Shown: positions 23,101 through 32,700 of the stretch, in pieces
How positions within the stretch are numbered: position 1 is the first letter of the stretch
Layout: each line of letters begins with the position of its first letter
Source: Wukongibacter sp050859025
GTDB taxonomy: Bacteria > Bacillota > Clostridia > Peptostreptococcales > Caminicellaceae
Assembly: GCF_050859025.1 (NCBI RefSeq)
Contig: NZ_CP138200.1
Location: 3,844,001-3,908,000, forward strand
DNA: 64,000 nt
Reading direction: 5' to 3'
Notes under the pieces: generated by a model
The model's input: the letters and a program-made list of their open reading frames with translations, nothing else
Database searches by the model: none
What the model was told of the DNA's origin: nothing
Made by a program: the position numbers and the translations under genes

Positions 23101-23503
23101 TAAAAACTTGATACCTGTAAAGTGGCGCAGATGTCCACTTAAAATTTCTTTTTTTCTCATCTTCAAGCCAATTCGCTATTGCTTTTTCTTGTTCGTCCCT
23201 TGAAAGCTGCCGAATATCTTGTTCCTCTACAGGTACATCGACACTGCGATGTACCAATTGTAGAGGTTGGCTGAAATCATTTATATTAAAAGATGTACGC
23301 AAAATAGGATGACGCATTGCTAGCCTTTGTACCGTATCTTTGAAAAGATCATAACGATAAATTTCTTGTATTTGATAAATAAAAATATCATGATACACTG
23401 CTGAGTCAGGACTCAATTCACTATGAAACACCATACCTTCTTGGAGCATCGTTAATGGATATGCATCCACAATATCATTGAATATTTCTTTACCTTCACT
23501 CAT
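10229..23503 (-). CDS. Nonribosomal peptide synthetase 2: four modules plus thioesterase
   Basis: A 4424-residue assembly line that extends and releases the peptide. The start is the ATG at 23503, one base after the stop of the upstream NRPS with AGAGGGG before it; a longer in-frame extension to 23569 overlaps that gene and lacks support. Domain order: C-A-T (Leu), C-A-T (Dab-like), C-A-T (Thr), C-A-T (Asp), TE. Carrier serines lie near residues 997, 2042, 3082 and 4127 and the TE motif GYSAGG near 4254. The first C domain (FHHAILDGWS near residue 147) resembles the N-terminal C domain of TycB, as expected for one receiving a chain from another protein. No epimerisation domain is present. Module 8 has HHIISDA in place of HHxxxDG. 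Adenylation codes were read by hand alignment to GrsA, so they need software confirmation. Confidence 0.95.
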   Translation of the reverse strand: MSEGKEIFNDIVDAYPLTMLQEGMVFHSELSPDSAVYHDIFIYQIQEIYRYDLFKDTVQRLAMRHPILRTSFNINDFSQPLQLVHRSVDVPVEEQDIRQLSRDEQEKAIANWLEDEKKRNFKWTSAPLYRYQVFRISNEVFQVAFSFHHAILDGWSLASMNTEFINVYMALVENRECVLEELPKIGFRDYVALERQALASEEHKTFWKEQLEDSSLTTIPRWSAAVKEDEFCAKDVYIPEDISEGLHKLSREVGIPLKNVLFAAHIRVMGLVNGYTDVITGLVSNGRPEEIGGEKIQGLFLNTLPFRLKMTGGSWKELIRQVFETEREILPFRRYPLIQIQNDMGKSSLFESVFNFTNFHVYTQADLDIEKANEDLVTDQDSGNGFEQTNFPFVSDFSRGFSERQIYLNIKYDGCEFCSEQIEAIADYYIKIFEAMVNRPNENYCDNMIFFAEQEKYKLFEEWQGLKVKYCKDKMIHKLFEEQVKKTPNHIAIAYKDKQLTYGILNEKANQLARILRNKGIGPDKIVGIMVGRSLEMVVGIMGILKAGGAYLPIDSEYPKDRIDYMLKDSSTSILLTQKNIRDKTDFGGEVLELDDTALYVGDGSNLNDVNGTNDMAYVIYTSGSTGKPKGVMVEHASLHNLCRWHIDEFKVSHKDRAMKYAGFGFDASVWEIFPYMICGASLYIAHKDIVLDTPRLNQYMEESMITIAFLPTQMCEQFMELENSSLRVLLTGGDKLKQYSKQNYQLVNNYGPTENTVVTTNCIIDKAYENIPIGKPIHNTKIYIVNRDNYPQPIGTPGEICISGDGLARGYLHRTELTGEKFVPNPFEPGEKMYRTGDLGRWLPGGNIEFLGRIDHQVKIRGFRIELGEIESRLLSHPSIKEAIVEAKQNNMTEKYLCAYVVGKEALSIEELKEYLGEELPDYMIPSCFMRMEKIPLTANGKIDRKALPEPEGNIDTGVEYVAPVDEVEEKLVLLWQEILGIEKVGTKDNFFKLGGHSLKVTKLVSEIHKEFNAEVPLKEVFKSPTISQIAQYIKGAEENIYASIEPIEQKEYYPMSSAQKRLYILSQLEGADISYNMPNIMIVEGKIDVVRFEEAFKELVERHEAFRTSFETIEGEAVQKVHENVDFCITYVEATDQKAEEIAKTFVKPFNLSKAPLLRVSLVKIKEDRYWMMIDMHHIISDGVSTGIVIREFTELYEGRSLPELKIQYKDFSHWQNQLFTSDVIKNQENYWMSMFKGEIPVLDMPLDFQRPPLQSFEGDTIEFRGGKELAQSLKQLTSQTGSTLYMVLLAAYNVLLYKYTRQEDIIVGSPIAGRPHDQLQNIVGMFVNTLAMRNYTRGEKTFEALLKEVKENALKAYENQDYPFEELVDKLNLKRDMSRNPLFDTMFTMQNTDSGESEVQDLNFNPWEMEERVSKFDISLDALEEKEGILFSLEYCTRLFTKETMERIAKHFINILEVIAENPSVKISEINMLSQEEKQQLVYDFNSNKAEFNRDLTVHHLFEEHAKKAPNDTAILFEGEKYSYGQINEKANRIANYLVKAGLQKEEPVAVLLDRSPLIVEGILGIWKAGGAYIPIDPGYPMQRIENVLEESKVRFILSLSEYASPELENAYDGQWICLDASEKEIEKESGENLELDIDTNGLAYVIYTSGSTGRPKGAMIEHLGMMNHIHAEIDELKITKTSLVAQNASHCFDVSVWQFFAALTIGARIAIYPNEVVVDVRQFTDRIIEDGVTVLEVVPSVLVVMIEHMKEQGKRAKELEYLLVTGETVKPDLIEKWFEISKETKVVNAYGPAEASDDVTQHTMTEVPKGESIPIGKPIQNISIYIVDQDMKLCPVGVKGEICVSGIGVGRGYLNNPEKTKEVFLEDPFIEEKGVRLYKTGDIGRWLENGNIEFYGRKDYQVKIRGHRIELEEIETRILKHPKVKEAVVVDKAEATGEKTLCGYIVFEGGTKAGELREYLQEYLPGYMIPTYIVPIEKMPLSPNGKVDRKALPEPDEDMRTGVEYVAPRDETEEKLAVLWQEILGVERVGINDNFFEIGGHSLKATNLVSRIHKEFNVEVPLTEIFRLKTIEGLSGCIKKAETNIYASIEPVEEKEYYVVSSAQKRLYLLDKLEGAGIGYNIPEAVVIEGSLDIKRLEDTFKALINRHETLRTSFDMIDDEIIQRVHKQVNFKVEYMDMTEQTDKIMEGFVRPFDLSKAPLFRVRVAQMGDDRHALLMDMHHIISDAVSEGILVDEFNRLYNGKNLEELRLQYKDYSEWQNKLMKTDSIKKQEDYWLRAFEEEVPVLNMPADYPRPAIQSFEGSYITFEADPKLTERLKRLASEEGATMFMVLLAAYNAMLLKYTGQEDVVVGTPIAGRHHADLENIIGMFVNTLALRNYPNREKTFSKFLEEVKENALKAYENQDYQFEELVEKLDIKRDMSRNPLFDTMFSMQNADTNELEMEGFKILPYNSEFDAVKFDLMLDAEELEDTISFSLGYCTKLLKKETIEGFAQHFINILEEVTENAKLMLKDIDMLSQEEKRKMLYDFNDTKAEYPKEKTIQELFEEQVEKTPDNIAVIFENRKLSYRELNEKANQLSRVLRDKGVISDSIVSIMMERSPDMIIAALATLKAGGAYLPIDPHYPVDRITYMLENSQTRILLTQKDLEDTIEFEGITLCIDDESFYTGDGANISRVNSPENLAYIIYTSGTTGKPKGVMIEHRNVVRLMFNDRMQFDFNEKDVWTMFHSFCFDFSVWEMYGALLYGGKLVIVPQLTAQNTGEYLKLLRREKVTILNQTPTAFYHLAEQELKDRGRELSLRYVIFGGEALKPTMLKGWNEKYPATRLINMYGITETTVHVTFKEITGYEIDANISNIGKPIPTLTVYIMDKDMKLVPVGASGELCVGGEGVARGYLNNIELTTQKFVPNPYKPAERLYRSGDLARMLSDGEMEYMGRIDHQVKIRGFRIELGEIETRLLNHPSIKEALVLDREDQENSKYLCAYVVPENEITVAELREHLSQDLPDYMIPSYFIQLEKMPLTSNGKVDRKGLPELDGSIDTGVEYVAPRNSIEQRLAALWQEILGVERVGVNDNFFEIGGHSLKATSLVSKIHKEFNVELQLAEVFKLKTLEALATCIKNAETNIYASIEPVEEKEYYRVSSAQKRLYLLDKLEGAGIGYNIPFAMKIKGNFDIYLFEKAFEKLTQRHEALRTSFAMIEGDPVQKIEEEVDFKIAYSELGEESIEERINAFVKPFNLEKAPLLRGEILKINEDEHIMIFDMHHIISDGVSMGILTKELAELYSGKELLPLNIQYKDYSEWQREFYENDRMKKQEDYWLKVFKDEIPVLNMPTDYKRPQKQSFEGDIINFEIDNEITDRLNKIAKENGVTMYMLLLASYTTLLSKYTGQEDIIVGSPVAGRSHDDLKNVIGMFINTLAMRNYPKSDMEFVDYLKEVKENALKAYENQDYQFDELVEKLDLERDMSRSALFDTMFVLQNFDDDKFEIKGLEFEPYRGEFNASKFDLTLTAVETGSNIECTLNYCTKLFKKNRVKKLAEHLNNLLKDITSNPRLKLSEIDILSQGEKNDLLYRYNETKADYPKDKTIHKLFEEQAERTPDNIAVVFNSHRLTYRELNEKSNQLAGFLDEKGVKAGDVIGIMVKPSLEMIISIIAVLKIGVAYLPIDSEQSEKRTNEILKDSGAKILLAKDKVKEKVIFNGEVIDVEDSDIYTRDISNLEAKSGPDSNVYLIYTSGSTGKPKGVFIRNYNLVNYVTWFINKAKLKENDKAMLMSSYAFDLGYTSIYSSLLNGSQLHIVEKPLYSNANRSLRYIKENEITYIKLTPSLFNIMVNDPSFSTERLCEKLRLVVLGGEKINTEDVEKFLTKYPSNLIINHYGPTETTIGSVYNVIDFDNLKGFKESAVIGTPINNTKVYILDKNMNLLPKGIYGELCISGKGVAEGYLNRQDLTSKKFVQNPFKQEEIIYRTGDVARRLEDGRIELAGRIDNQVKIRGYRVETGEIEKHLLKHESIKETLVTAREDKEGSKYLCAYITSYREMTFEEMRAYLREELAEYMIPSYFVQLEKMPLTSNGKIDRKGLPEPGGSINTGVEYVAPRNPIEQKLLALWQEILRVERIGINDSFFALGGTSLTMLKVMSKIYGEFGIEVQLNKLYQFNTIGEISQIIMNQIVRGNADRIAATKIEDAVHLLNEMKEKKVFAFPPISTFGSVYKSIADLLPEYALYAFNYMEDKDKIEKYVNMIKAIQKEGPYTLIGYSAGGILAFDVAKALLRDGNELYGIVLIDSYPSGDDVDYGVIQEDEEDIDEIIAEYLEHVKEEGHNGLSNLFESDFFMEVLKRKIMNYRKYSSDANICREKINADIHVVKSEESNGEVLNRWRDLTEKKFKKYEGYGKHSEMIIGDFAQKNLGIFKEILKKMYKASKDS
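14110..17234 (-). other. Module 8 (C-A-T), predicted Thr; altered C-domain motif
   Basis: The A domain pocket reads D-F-W-N-I-G-M-V-H-K, the established threonine code. Its DNA is nearly identical to that of module 1 over more than 1 kb. The condensation motif is HHIISDA (His near residue 2225; Ala codon GCG at 16811-16813) instead of HHxxxDG. The catalytic second His and the Asp are kept, so activity is plausible. The carrier motif is GGHSLKAT near residue 3082. Confidence 0.8.
14700..15790. repeat. Thr adenylation-domain DNA repeat, copy in module 8
   Basis: Long stretches match 36720-37810 (module 1 of the other NRPS gene) with only scattered changes. The encoded segments between the A3 and A5 motifs differ at few residues. 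The third Thr domain (module 5) is clearly more diverged. This fits recent duplication or gene conversion between the two genes. Boundaries are approximate. Confidence 0.75.
17235..20374 (-). other. Module 7 (C-A-T), predicted 2,4-diaminobutyrate
   Basis: C domain HHIISDG near residue 1179, A3 motif YVIYTSGSTGRPKG near 1646, carrier GGHSLKAT near 2042. The pocket reads D-V-W-E-L-T-A-D-D-K. Asp235, Glu278 and Asp331 are shared with polymyxin-type Dab and Orn codes, and an extra Asp at 330 makes the pocket very acidic, so a cationic side chain is expected. Dab is preferred because ectB and an aspartokinase are in the cluster; Orn, Lys or Arg remain possible. The domain is almost identical to those of modules 2 and 4. 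Confidence 0.65.
17305..19255. repeat. Dab-module DNA repeat, copy 1 (module 7)
   Basis: About 1.95 kb nearly identical to 26810-28757 and 33065-35010. The unit runs from the last part of the C domain through the A domain to the carrier domain. Sampled positions show this copy closer to the module 2 copy than to module 4, for example a shared codon stretch near 18606 and 34357 that differs at 28117. Limits are approximate. Confidence 0.85.
20375..23503 (-). other. Module 6 (C-A-T), predicted Leu; inter-protein acceptor
   Basis: The N-terminal C domain opens with DAYPLTMLQEGMVFHSELS and has FHHAILDGWS near residue 147, resembling the first C domain of TycB. The A domain pocket reads D-A-W-F-L-G-N-V-V-K, an established leucine code. 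The carrier has LGGHSLKVTKL near residue 997. This C domain must accept the pentapeptide from the last carrier of the upstream protein. Confidence 0.8.
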
Positions 23504-23504
23504 C

Positions 23505-26500
23505 TTATTCGCCCCTCTTATGACTGTTTTTAAAAAGTTTTGCACTATCCTCAGCAGACAGGAGACCAAAAGCTTGTGTAGTATCTTCGGCAGTAACTGC
23601 TACTTCTAAATCTCTATATTCGCTAATTTGCTCTGCAAGCTCATGTATTGTTACATATTGGAAGAGTTGTTTTACTGAAACAGAATATCCTCTTGCTTTC
23701 GCTTGCGCTACAATTTTAATGCTGAGAATAGAATCTCCTCCAATATCAAAGAAATTATCATGTATTCCTACCTTATCCAATTCCAATACATTGGCCCATA
23801 TTTCCGCCAACAATTTTTCTCTTTCTGTTTGTGGTGCGACATAATTTTCTTCTCTGTTAAGTCTTCCTCCATCGGGCTCTGGTAATGCTCCGGTATTCAC
23901 CTTTCCGTTTGAAGTCAGTGGAATTGCTTCTATTGTTATAAATATTGAAGGAATCATATAATCTGGCAATTGCTCTCTTAAAAACTGTCTTAACAGGCTG
24001 TCCGACGGTTTTTCATCTCCTTGCCTCACCACATAAGCTACCAGCCTCTTTAGTTGTTCGCCACTCTTTTGACTGCGTGCTAATACCACCGCTTCTTTAA
24101 TTGCCGGGTGCTGTCTCAATACTGCTTGGATTTCTCCTAGCTCAATCCTAAAGCCCCTGATTTTTACCTGTCGATCTATCCTTCCTAGATACTCCATTTC
24201 ACCATTTGCTAATCGTCTCACCAAGTCACCTGAGCGATACAGCCTTTCATTTTCTTTGTAGGGATTGCTTACAAATTTCTCTGCTGTCAATTCAGTTCTG
24301 TTCAAATATCCTCTTGCTACTCCATCTCCGCCTACACATAATTCTCCTGCAATGCCTAGTGGTAACAGCTTCATATTTTTATCCATCACATAAGTAGTCA
24401 GTGTAGGAATCGGTACGCCAATATTACTGATATTGCTTTCTATTTCTTCCATAGTAATCTCTTTATAGGTTACATGGACAGTTGTTTCGGTAATCCCATA
24501 CATGTTAATCAATTTTGTAGATGTATACCTTTCTTTAAAACCTTTTAACATAGCAGGCTGTAAGGCTTCTCCTCCAAATATCACATATCTCACAGCAAGT
24601 CCTGCCTCTTTGTAAGAAAGCTCTTCCTCTACCAACCTATAAAATGCCGATGGAGTCTGGTTCAATATAGTTACCTGCTCCCTTTTTAATAGATTTAAAT
24701 ATTCTCTGCTATCTCTTGCTGTGTCTCTAGATACAACAATAAGCTTTCCACCGTACAATAAGGCCCCATACATTTCCCATACAGAAAAATCAAAACTATA
24801 GGAGTGGAACATTGTCCATATATCATTTTGGTTAAAGTCAAACTGTATTTTATCATTGAACATAAGTCCGACAACATTTTTATGCTCTATCATTACTCCC
24901 TTTGGTTTTCCTGTTGTTCCTGATGTATAGATGATATATGCCAAACTATCAGGCTTGTTGATGACTTCCAGATTATCGCTACTTCCTGCATATATCCTTT
25001 CATCATCCAATAGGATAATATCGCCTTCAAAGATTGCCTTTTCCCTTGCATCCTTTTGCGTCAACAAAATACCTGTGCCGCTGTCTTCCAGCATATACTG
25101 TATTCTATCCTCAGGATATTCTGGATCTATAGGTAGATATGCACCTCCAGCTTTTAATATCCCTAGGATACCTATAATCATCTCAACTGACCGATTTATC
25201 ATAATTCCTACAATCTTATCTTGTTCTACCCCTTTATCTCTTAATATTCTAGCCACTTGGTTTGCTTTTTCGTTTAACTCTCTATATGTCAGCTGCTTAT
25301 CCTCAGAAACTACGGCTACATGGTCTGGTACCTTTTCTACTTGCTGTTCAAACAGTTCTTGTATCGTTTTGCTCCTTGGGTATTCCGCTTGTGTATTATT
25401 AAAATCATATAGCAGCTTTCCTCTTTCTTCTTGAGTAAGCATATCAATATCTTCCAAGCATATTTCATCATGTTTAGTAATTTGCTTCAATACTTTTATA
25501 AAATGCTTAGCTATGCTTTCGACAGTCTCCTTTTTAAACAATTTAGTACAATATTCCAAGTCAAAACTTATTTTATCTTCCAGCTCTATACCTCTTAAGG
25601 TCAGGTCAAATTTTGCAATATTGAGTTCACTACTGTATGGTGTGATTTTCAGTCCTTCTGCCTCCAACATATTGTTCTCTGTATTTTGGAGCACTAACAC
25701 GGTATCAAAAAGAGGATTTCTACTCATATCCCTTCTAATATCCAGTTTTTCTACCAGTTCCTCAAATTGATAATCTTGATTTTCATAGGCTTTTAAAGCA
25801 TTTTCCTTTACCTCTTTTAAAAATTCTTTAAAGGTCTTCTTACCCTCCGGATAGTTTCTAATAGCCAGTGTATTTAAAAACATTCCAATAATGTTTCTCA
25901 GATCCGCATGGGGTCTTCCTGCAATTGGCGTTCCTACTACAATATCTTCCTGTCCAGTATACTTGGACAGCATCGTATTGTATGCTGCAAGTAAGACCAT
26001 AAACATTGTAGCTCCTTCTTTAACCGCAAGCTTCTTGATTCTTTCAGTCAGTTCATTATCAACTTCAAATATAATACTTTCCCCTTCAAAGCTTTGCATT
26101 GCCGGACGCTGATAGTCGGTAGGCATATTCAGTACAGGTATTTCTTCTTCGAAAACCTTAAACCAGTAATCCTCTTGCTTTTTCATTACATCACTTTTAA
26201 GTAGGTTGTTTTGCCAATGTGCATAATCACGATATTGCAAAGGTAGTACTTCCAGTTCTTCTCCCCTATACAATCGATTAAATTCTTCTACTAAAATACT
26301 TTCTGATACACCATCGGATATAATATGGTGTATATCCATTAGTAGTACATGCCTGTTTTCTCCTTGTTTTACAAGCTCTACACGCAATAAAGGAGGCTCG
26401 CTCAAATCAAAAGGTCTTACAAAGCTTTTCATCATTTCATCGATGCTCTGATGAGAATTTTCAGTATATACTACTTCAAATTTCCAATCATGATGAACTT

Positions 26501-26734
26501 TCTGCACTACTTCATCCTCAAGCATCCCAAAGGATGTCCTGAGTGTTTCATGCCTGTTTATTAATGCTTTGAAGGTATCTTCCAGTCGTTTTATATCCAA
26601 ACTTCCTTCTATAATCATTGCTGTAGGCATATTGTAGCCGGTTCCAACATCTTCAAATCGACTCAATATATAAAGTCTTTTCTGTGCCGACGAAGCCATA
26701 TAATATTCTTTCTCTTCAACTGGCTCTATAGACG
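23505..26734 (-). other. Module 5 (C-A-T), predicted Thr; donor carrier of GGDS type
   Basis: C domain HHIISDG near residue 4320, A3 motif near 4784, carrier near 5184. The pocket reads D-F-W-N-I-G-M-V-H-K (Thr) but the domain is diverged from the module 1 and 8 Thr domains. The carrier has IGGDSILSIK rather than GGHSL, a form usually found before epimerisation or special C domains, yet no E domain follows. A tail of about 45 residues containing FGLLSAEDSAKLF ends the protein and probably docks it to the next synthetase. The A10 motif is NGKVN instead of NGKVD or NGKID. Confidence 0.8.
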
Positions 26735-29700
26735 CATATATACTTGTTTCTGCTTTTTTGATGCATTCTGCCAGTGCTTTTAGGGTCTTTAACTTGAATA
26801 CCTCAGCGAGCGGTACTTCTACGTTAAATTCCTTATGTATTCTTGAAACAAGATTTGTCGCCTTTAAGGAATGTCCTCCAATCTCAAAGAAATTATCGTT
26901 TATGCCTACCCTTTCTACTCCAAGGATTTCTTGCCATAAAACTGCCAGCTTTTCCTCTGTTTCATCCCTCGGTGCTACATATTCTACTCCAGTGCGCATA
27001 TCCTCGTCGGGCTCCGGCAGTGCCTTCCTGTCTACTTTTCCATTCGATGATAAAGGCATTTTTTCTATAGGAACGATATAGGTCGGTATCATGTACCCTG
27101 GTAAATACTCCTGTAGGTATTCCCTCAGTTCTCCAGCTTTCGTACCGCCTTCAAACACTATATATCCACATAAGGTTTTCTCTCCCGTCGCTTCTGCTTT
27201 ATCTACTACTACTGCTTCCTTTACCTTCGGATGCTTCAATATACGGGTTTCTATTTCCTCAAGTTCTATTCGATGTCCTCGAATTTTTACTTGATAATCT
27301 TTTCTTCCATAAAATTCTATATTTCCATTCTCTAGCCAGCGTCCTATGTCTCCCGTTTTGTATAGTCTAACTCCCTTTTCTTCTATAAAGGGGTCTTCCA
27401 TAAATACTTCCTTTGTTTTTTCTGGATTATTCAAATATCCTCTTCCAACACCTATACCCGATACACAGATTTCTCCCTTTACTCCTACTGGGCAAAGCTT
27501 CATGTCCTGATCCACAATATATATACTTATGTTCTGAATCGGTTTCCCTATTGGTATGCTCTCACCCTTTGGTACCTCTGTCATGGTATGCTGGGTAACG
27601 TCGTCGGAGGCTTCTGCTGGTCCATAGGCATTGACTACCTTTGTCTCCTTGCTTATTTCAAACCACTTCTCTATAAGATCTGCTTTGACAGTCTCCCCGG
27701 TTACTAGCAGGTACTTAAGCTCCTCAGCTCTTTTCCCTTGTTCTTTCATATGCTCTATCATTACCACAAGTACCGACGGTACTACCTCTAGAACCGTAAC
27801 ACCATCTTCTATTATACGGTCTGTGAACTGTCTGACATCTACTACCACTTCATTTGGATAAATCGCAATCCTTGCCCCTATGGTCAGTGCCGCAAAGAAC
27901 TGCCATACCGATACATCAAAGCAATGGGATGCATTTTGTGCAACTAAGCTTGTCTTTGTAATCTTTAGCTCATCTATTTCTGCATGTATATGATTCATCA
28001 TTCCAAGATGCTCAATCATGGCTCCCTTCGGTCTTCCTGTCGAACCTGAAGTATATATGACATAGGCAAGACCATTTGTATCAATATCGAGCTCGAGGTT
28101 TTCTCCGCTCTCCTTTTCTATTTCCTCTTCTAAGGTATCCAAACAAATCCACTGCCCGTCATAGGCATTTTCTAGCTCTGGTGAGGCATACTCTGACAGG
28201 CTTAGGATAAATCTGACCTTGGATTCTTCTAGTACATTCTCTATCCTCTGCATTGGATAATCTGGGTCTATAGGTATATAGGTTCCTCCCGCCTTCCAAA
28301 TACCCAGTATCCCTTCTACTATCCTAGGACTCCTATCTAACAGTACCGCCACTGGCTCTTCTCTTTGCAAACCCGCTTTTACCAGATAATTTGCTATGCG
28401 GTTGGCCTTTTCGTTTATTTGTCCGTAGCTATACTTTTCTCCTTCAAATATGATTGCTGTATCATTCGGTGCTTTTTTCGCATGCTCCTCGAACAGATGG
28501 TGTACTGTAAAATCTCTATTAAACTCAGCTTTATTACTGTTAAAGTCGTATACAAGCTGCTGCTTTTCTTTTTCTGACAGCATATCAATTTCCGATATCT
28601 TCACAGAAGGATTTTCAGCTATCACCTCAAGGATATTGATAAAATGCTTTGCAATCCTTTCCATTGTTTCTTTGGTGAAAAGTCTAGTACAGTATTCTAG
28701 AGTGAAAAGCATTCCTTCTTTTCCTTCAAATGCATCCAGTGAAATATCAAATTTAGACACTCTTTCTTCCAACCTCCACGGTTTGAAGTTTAAATCCTTC
28801 ACTTCACGCTCTCCACTATCGGCATTTTGCAATGTAAACATGGTATCAAACAGCGGATTTCTGCTCATATCCCTTTTAAGGTTCAGTTTGTCTACCAGTT
28901 CTTCAAAGGGGTAATCCTGATTTTCATAGGCCTTTAAAGCATTTTCCTTTACTTCTTGTAAGAATTTTTCAAAGGTCTTTTCTCTCTTAGGATAATTTCT
29001 CATGGCAAGGGTATTTACAAACATACCAATGATATCTTGCAAGTCTGAATGGGGTCTCCCAGCAATTGGTGAACCTACAACAATTTCCTCTTGTCCCGTA
29101 TATTTGCTAAGGAGGCTTGTATATGCTGCAAGCAATACCATATACATGGTTGCTCCCTTCTCTTTTGCAAGCTTATCCAATTTTTCTACCAATAATCTAT
29201 CTATCTCAAAATCTATGCTACTTCCTTCAAACTTTTGCACGGAAGGTCTTTGATAATCCAGTGGCATATCCAAGACTGGGATTTCTCCTGCAAAGGTATT
29301 CAGCCAATAGTCTTGTTGTTTCTTGATAGTACCATTTTCAAATAGTTCACTTTGCCATACGGCATAGTCTTTGTACTGTATTCTTAATTCAGGCAAATCC
29401 TTTCCTTCGTACAGCTCGGCAAATTCTCTCAGCAATATACTCATTGAAACTCCATCGGATATGATATGGTGCATATCAAATAGAAGTAAATGCTGATTAT
29501 CCAGTTTAACAAGGGTTATTCTAAGGAGAGGTGCCTTACTTAAATCAAAAGGTTTAACAAACTTTTTAACAATATCTTCTACCTTTCCTTCCACAGCCTC
29601 AATATACTCAACATGGAAGTCAACTTTTTCACTTACTTTCTGTACTGGCTGACCGTCAATCATTTCAAAGGATGTCCTTAAAGACTCGTGACGCTCTATC

Positions 29701-32700
29701 AGCTTTTGGAATGCTTCTTCTAAACGTATTACATCAATGCTGCCTTCTACTATTACACCTCCGGCCATGTTATAGGATGTATCTGCACCCTCTAGCTGAG
29801 TTAAGATATACAACCTTTTCTGAGCTGAAGACATAGGATAATATTCTTTTTGCTTTGCTGGCTGTACAGACCCGTAGATATTTTTTTCTGCCCCTTTGAT
29901 ATATTGTGCAATTTGTGCGATGGTTGGTCCCATAAACACTTCCCTCAGGGGCATTTCTACGTTAAATTCCTTGTGTATATCAGAAACAAGTCTTGTTGCC
30001 CTTAAGGAGTGTCCACCAAGATCAAAAAAGTTATCCTTTGTTCCCACTTTTTCTACGCCAAGAATCTCCTGCCACAACAGTACTAGCTTTTCTTCCACTT
30101 CACCCACAGGTGCCACATACTCTACACCGCTATTAATACTTCCATCGGGCTTTGGTAGTGCTTTTCTATCTATTTTTCCATTGGATGTCAGAGGCATCTT
30201 TTCAAGCTGCATAAAATATGATGGCACCATATAATCAGGCATATCTTTTCGCAGGTAATCTCTTAGCTCTGATGCCATTACCTTTTTATCCGATACAATA
30301 TATGCAGAGAGGTACTTATTGCCTCCCATATCTTTCCTATCCATAACAACTGCTTCTCTTACCGAAGTATGTTTCAATAATTGTAACTCTATTTCTCCCA
30401 ATTCTATTCTGAATCCTCTTATCTTGACCTGTTGGTCTATCCTGCCGAGGAACTCTATATTCCCGTCTGATAGCCATCTTACGAGGTCTCCAGTACGATA
30501 CATTTTTTGCCCTGTCAAAAATGGATTAGGTACAAATTTCTCATTTGTAAGCTCTGGTCTGTTTAGATATCCTTTTGATAGACCGTCACCAGATATACAA
30601 AGTTCTCCTGCTACCCCCACAGGCTGTAATCTGTTATCCTTGTCAAGCACATAAAGTTTGGTATTGGACAGAGGTTTTCCGATAGGAATAGTCAATACAT
30701 CCTTTCCTATATTATCTACAAAATAATATGTAGCATATACGGTTGTTTCCGTAGGACCATAAACATGAATAATTCTACCAGATCCCATATAGTCAAGTGC
30801 CTTTCTCACATGGGCCACGGATACCCTTTCTCCACCAAAAAGCACCTTTCGTATATTTTTAAAGCATTCCATATTTACATCAATTAGCATATTAAACAGT
30901 GCTGTAGTCATAAAGGTAACTGTAATACCGTTTTTCTCTATAACGCCAGCCAGTTCTTTTATATCCAATACGGTTTCCTTATCCACCAGCACCAATTTTG
31001 CTCCATTAATCAGTGCACCATATATGTCAAAGGTAGAACCGTCAAATGCATAGTTCGATAATTGCAGCAATGTATCTTGCTCCGTAATTTCTATATAATT
31101 CGTATTTTTAACGACACCCATAATATTGGAATGCTTAGTAAGATTTCCTTTTGGAGTGCCCGTAGAACCGGAAGTATAGATGATATATGCAAGACTGCCT
31201 TCATCGTTAATATGCTCAAGATTTGCACCTTCACCCTGATACAATGATTCATCATCGAGATATAATGTTTTAATCTCCGAATCCATTTCCTTCTCCAAAT
31301 CTTTTTTGGTCAACAGCAGTTTTACTCTACTATCTTTCAGCATATACTTTATCCTCTGAAGGGGATAGCCTGGGTCAATAGGTAGATAGGCTCCTCCCGC
31401 CTTGAGTATGGCAAGTATTCCCACTATCATTTCAATAGAACGTTCTATCATAATCCCTGCCGTGCAGTCTGCTCCGATATTATAATCTCTTAATACCCTT
31501 GCCAATCGGTTTGACTTCTCGTTCAACTCAGCATATGTCAACTGCTCATCCTTATACACCACAGCCACATTGTTTGGTGTCTTCTCTACCTGCTCTTCAA
31601 ACAATGCATTTATGGTTTTTTTCTTCGGATAATGAGCCTCTATATTGTTAAATTCATATAAAAGCATATTTTTTTCTTCTTCAGTAAGCAGGTCAATATC
31701 CTTTATCTTGATTTCAGGGTATGTCATTATTTTTTCAAGTAAATTCATAAAATGTTGTGCAAATCTTTGTATTGTTTCCTTTTTAAAGAGTTTTGTACAA
31801 TATTCAAAGCAAAACTCTATGCTATCTTTAGATTCCACCGCATTCAAGGTCAAATCAAACTTTGATACATTAAGCTCAGTATTATAAGGTGCAAATTTAA
31901 GTCCTTCTACTTCCAAAACTTCATTATCGGTATTCTGCAGAACAAACACTGTATCAAACAAAGGATTTCTTCCCATATCCGCCTTGATTTGCAGTTTTTC
32001 AACCAGTTCCTCAAAGGGATAATCCTGATTTTCATATGCCTTCAATGCGTTTTCTTTAACTTCTTTTAAGAATTCATCAAAGGTCTTTTCACCCTCAGGA
32101 TAATTTCTCATAACCAAGGTATTAACAAACATACCGATAATATTCTCTAAATCCCCATGAGGTCTTCCAGCTATAGGTGAACCAACAAGAATATCCTGTT
32201 GACCTGTCCATTTGGAAAGAAGGGCTGTATATGCTGCAAGCAGAATCATATAGCGGGTTACCCCCTTCTCCTTGGCCATTCTATCCAATCTTTCTATATA
32301 TTCCGTGCCTATCTTAATACTCATTTGACTACCTTCAAAGCTCTGTAGAGTCGGTCTGATATAATCAGTAATCATATTCAGTATCGGTGCTTCTTCTTCA
32401 AAAACCTTTAACCAGTATTCTTCCTGCTTTTTAATTATTTCTTGCTCATAAAACTCTTTCTGCCATACCGCATAATCTTTGTACTGTATTCTTAGGTTCC
32501 CTAACTCCTTACCTTCATATAAAGAAGTAAATTCGCGTACAAAAATATCCATAGAGATACCGTCGGATATGATATGGTGCATATCCACCATCATCAAATG
32601 CTTATCATCTTCTATCTTTACAAGTGAAACTCGAAGTAATGGAGCCTTGCTCAAATCAAAAGGCATTACAAAACCTTCTGCTATATCTTCCAAGTCTTCC

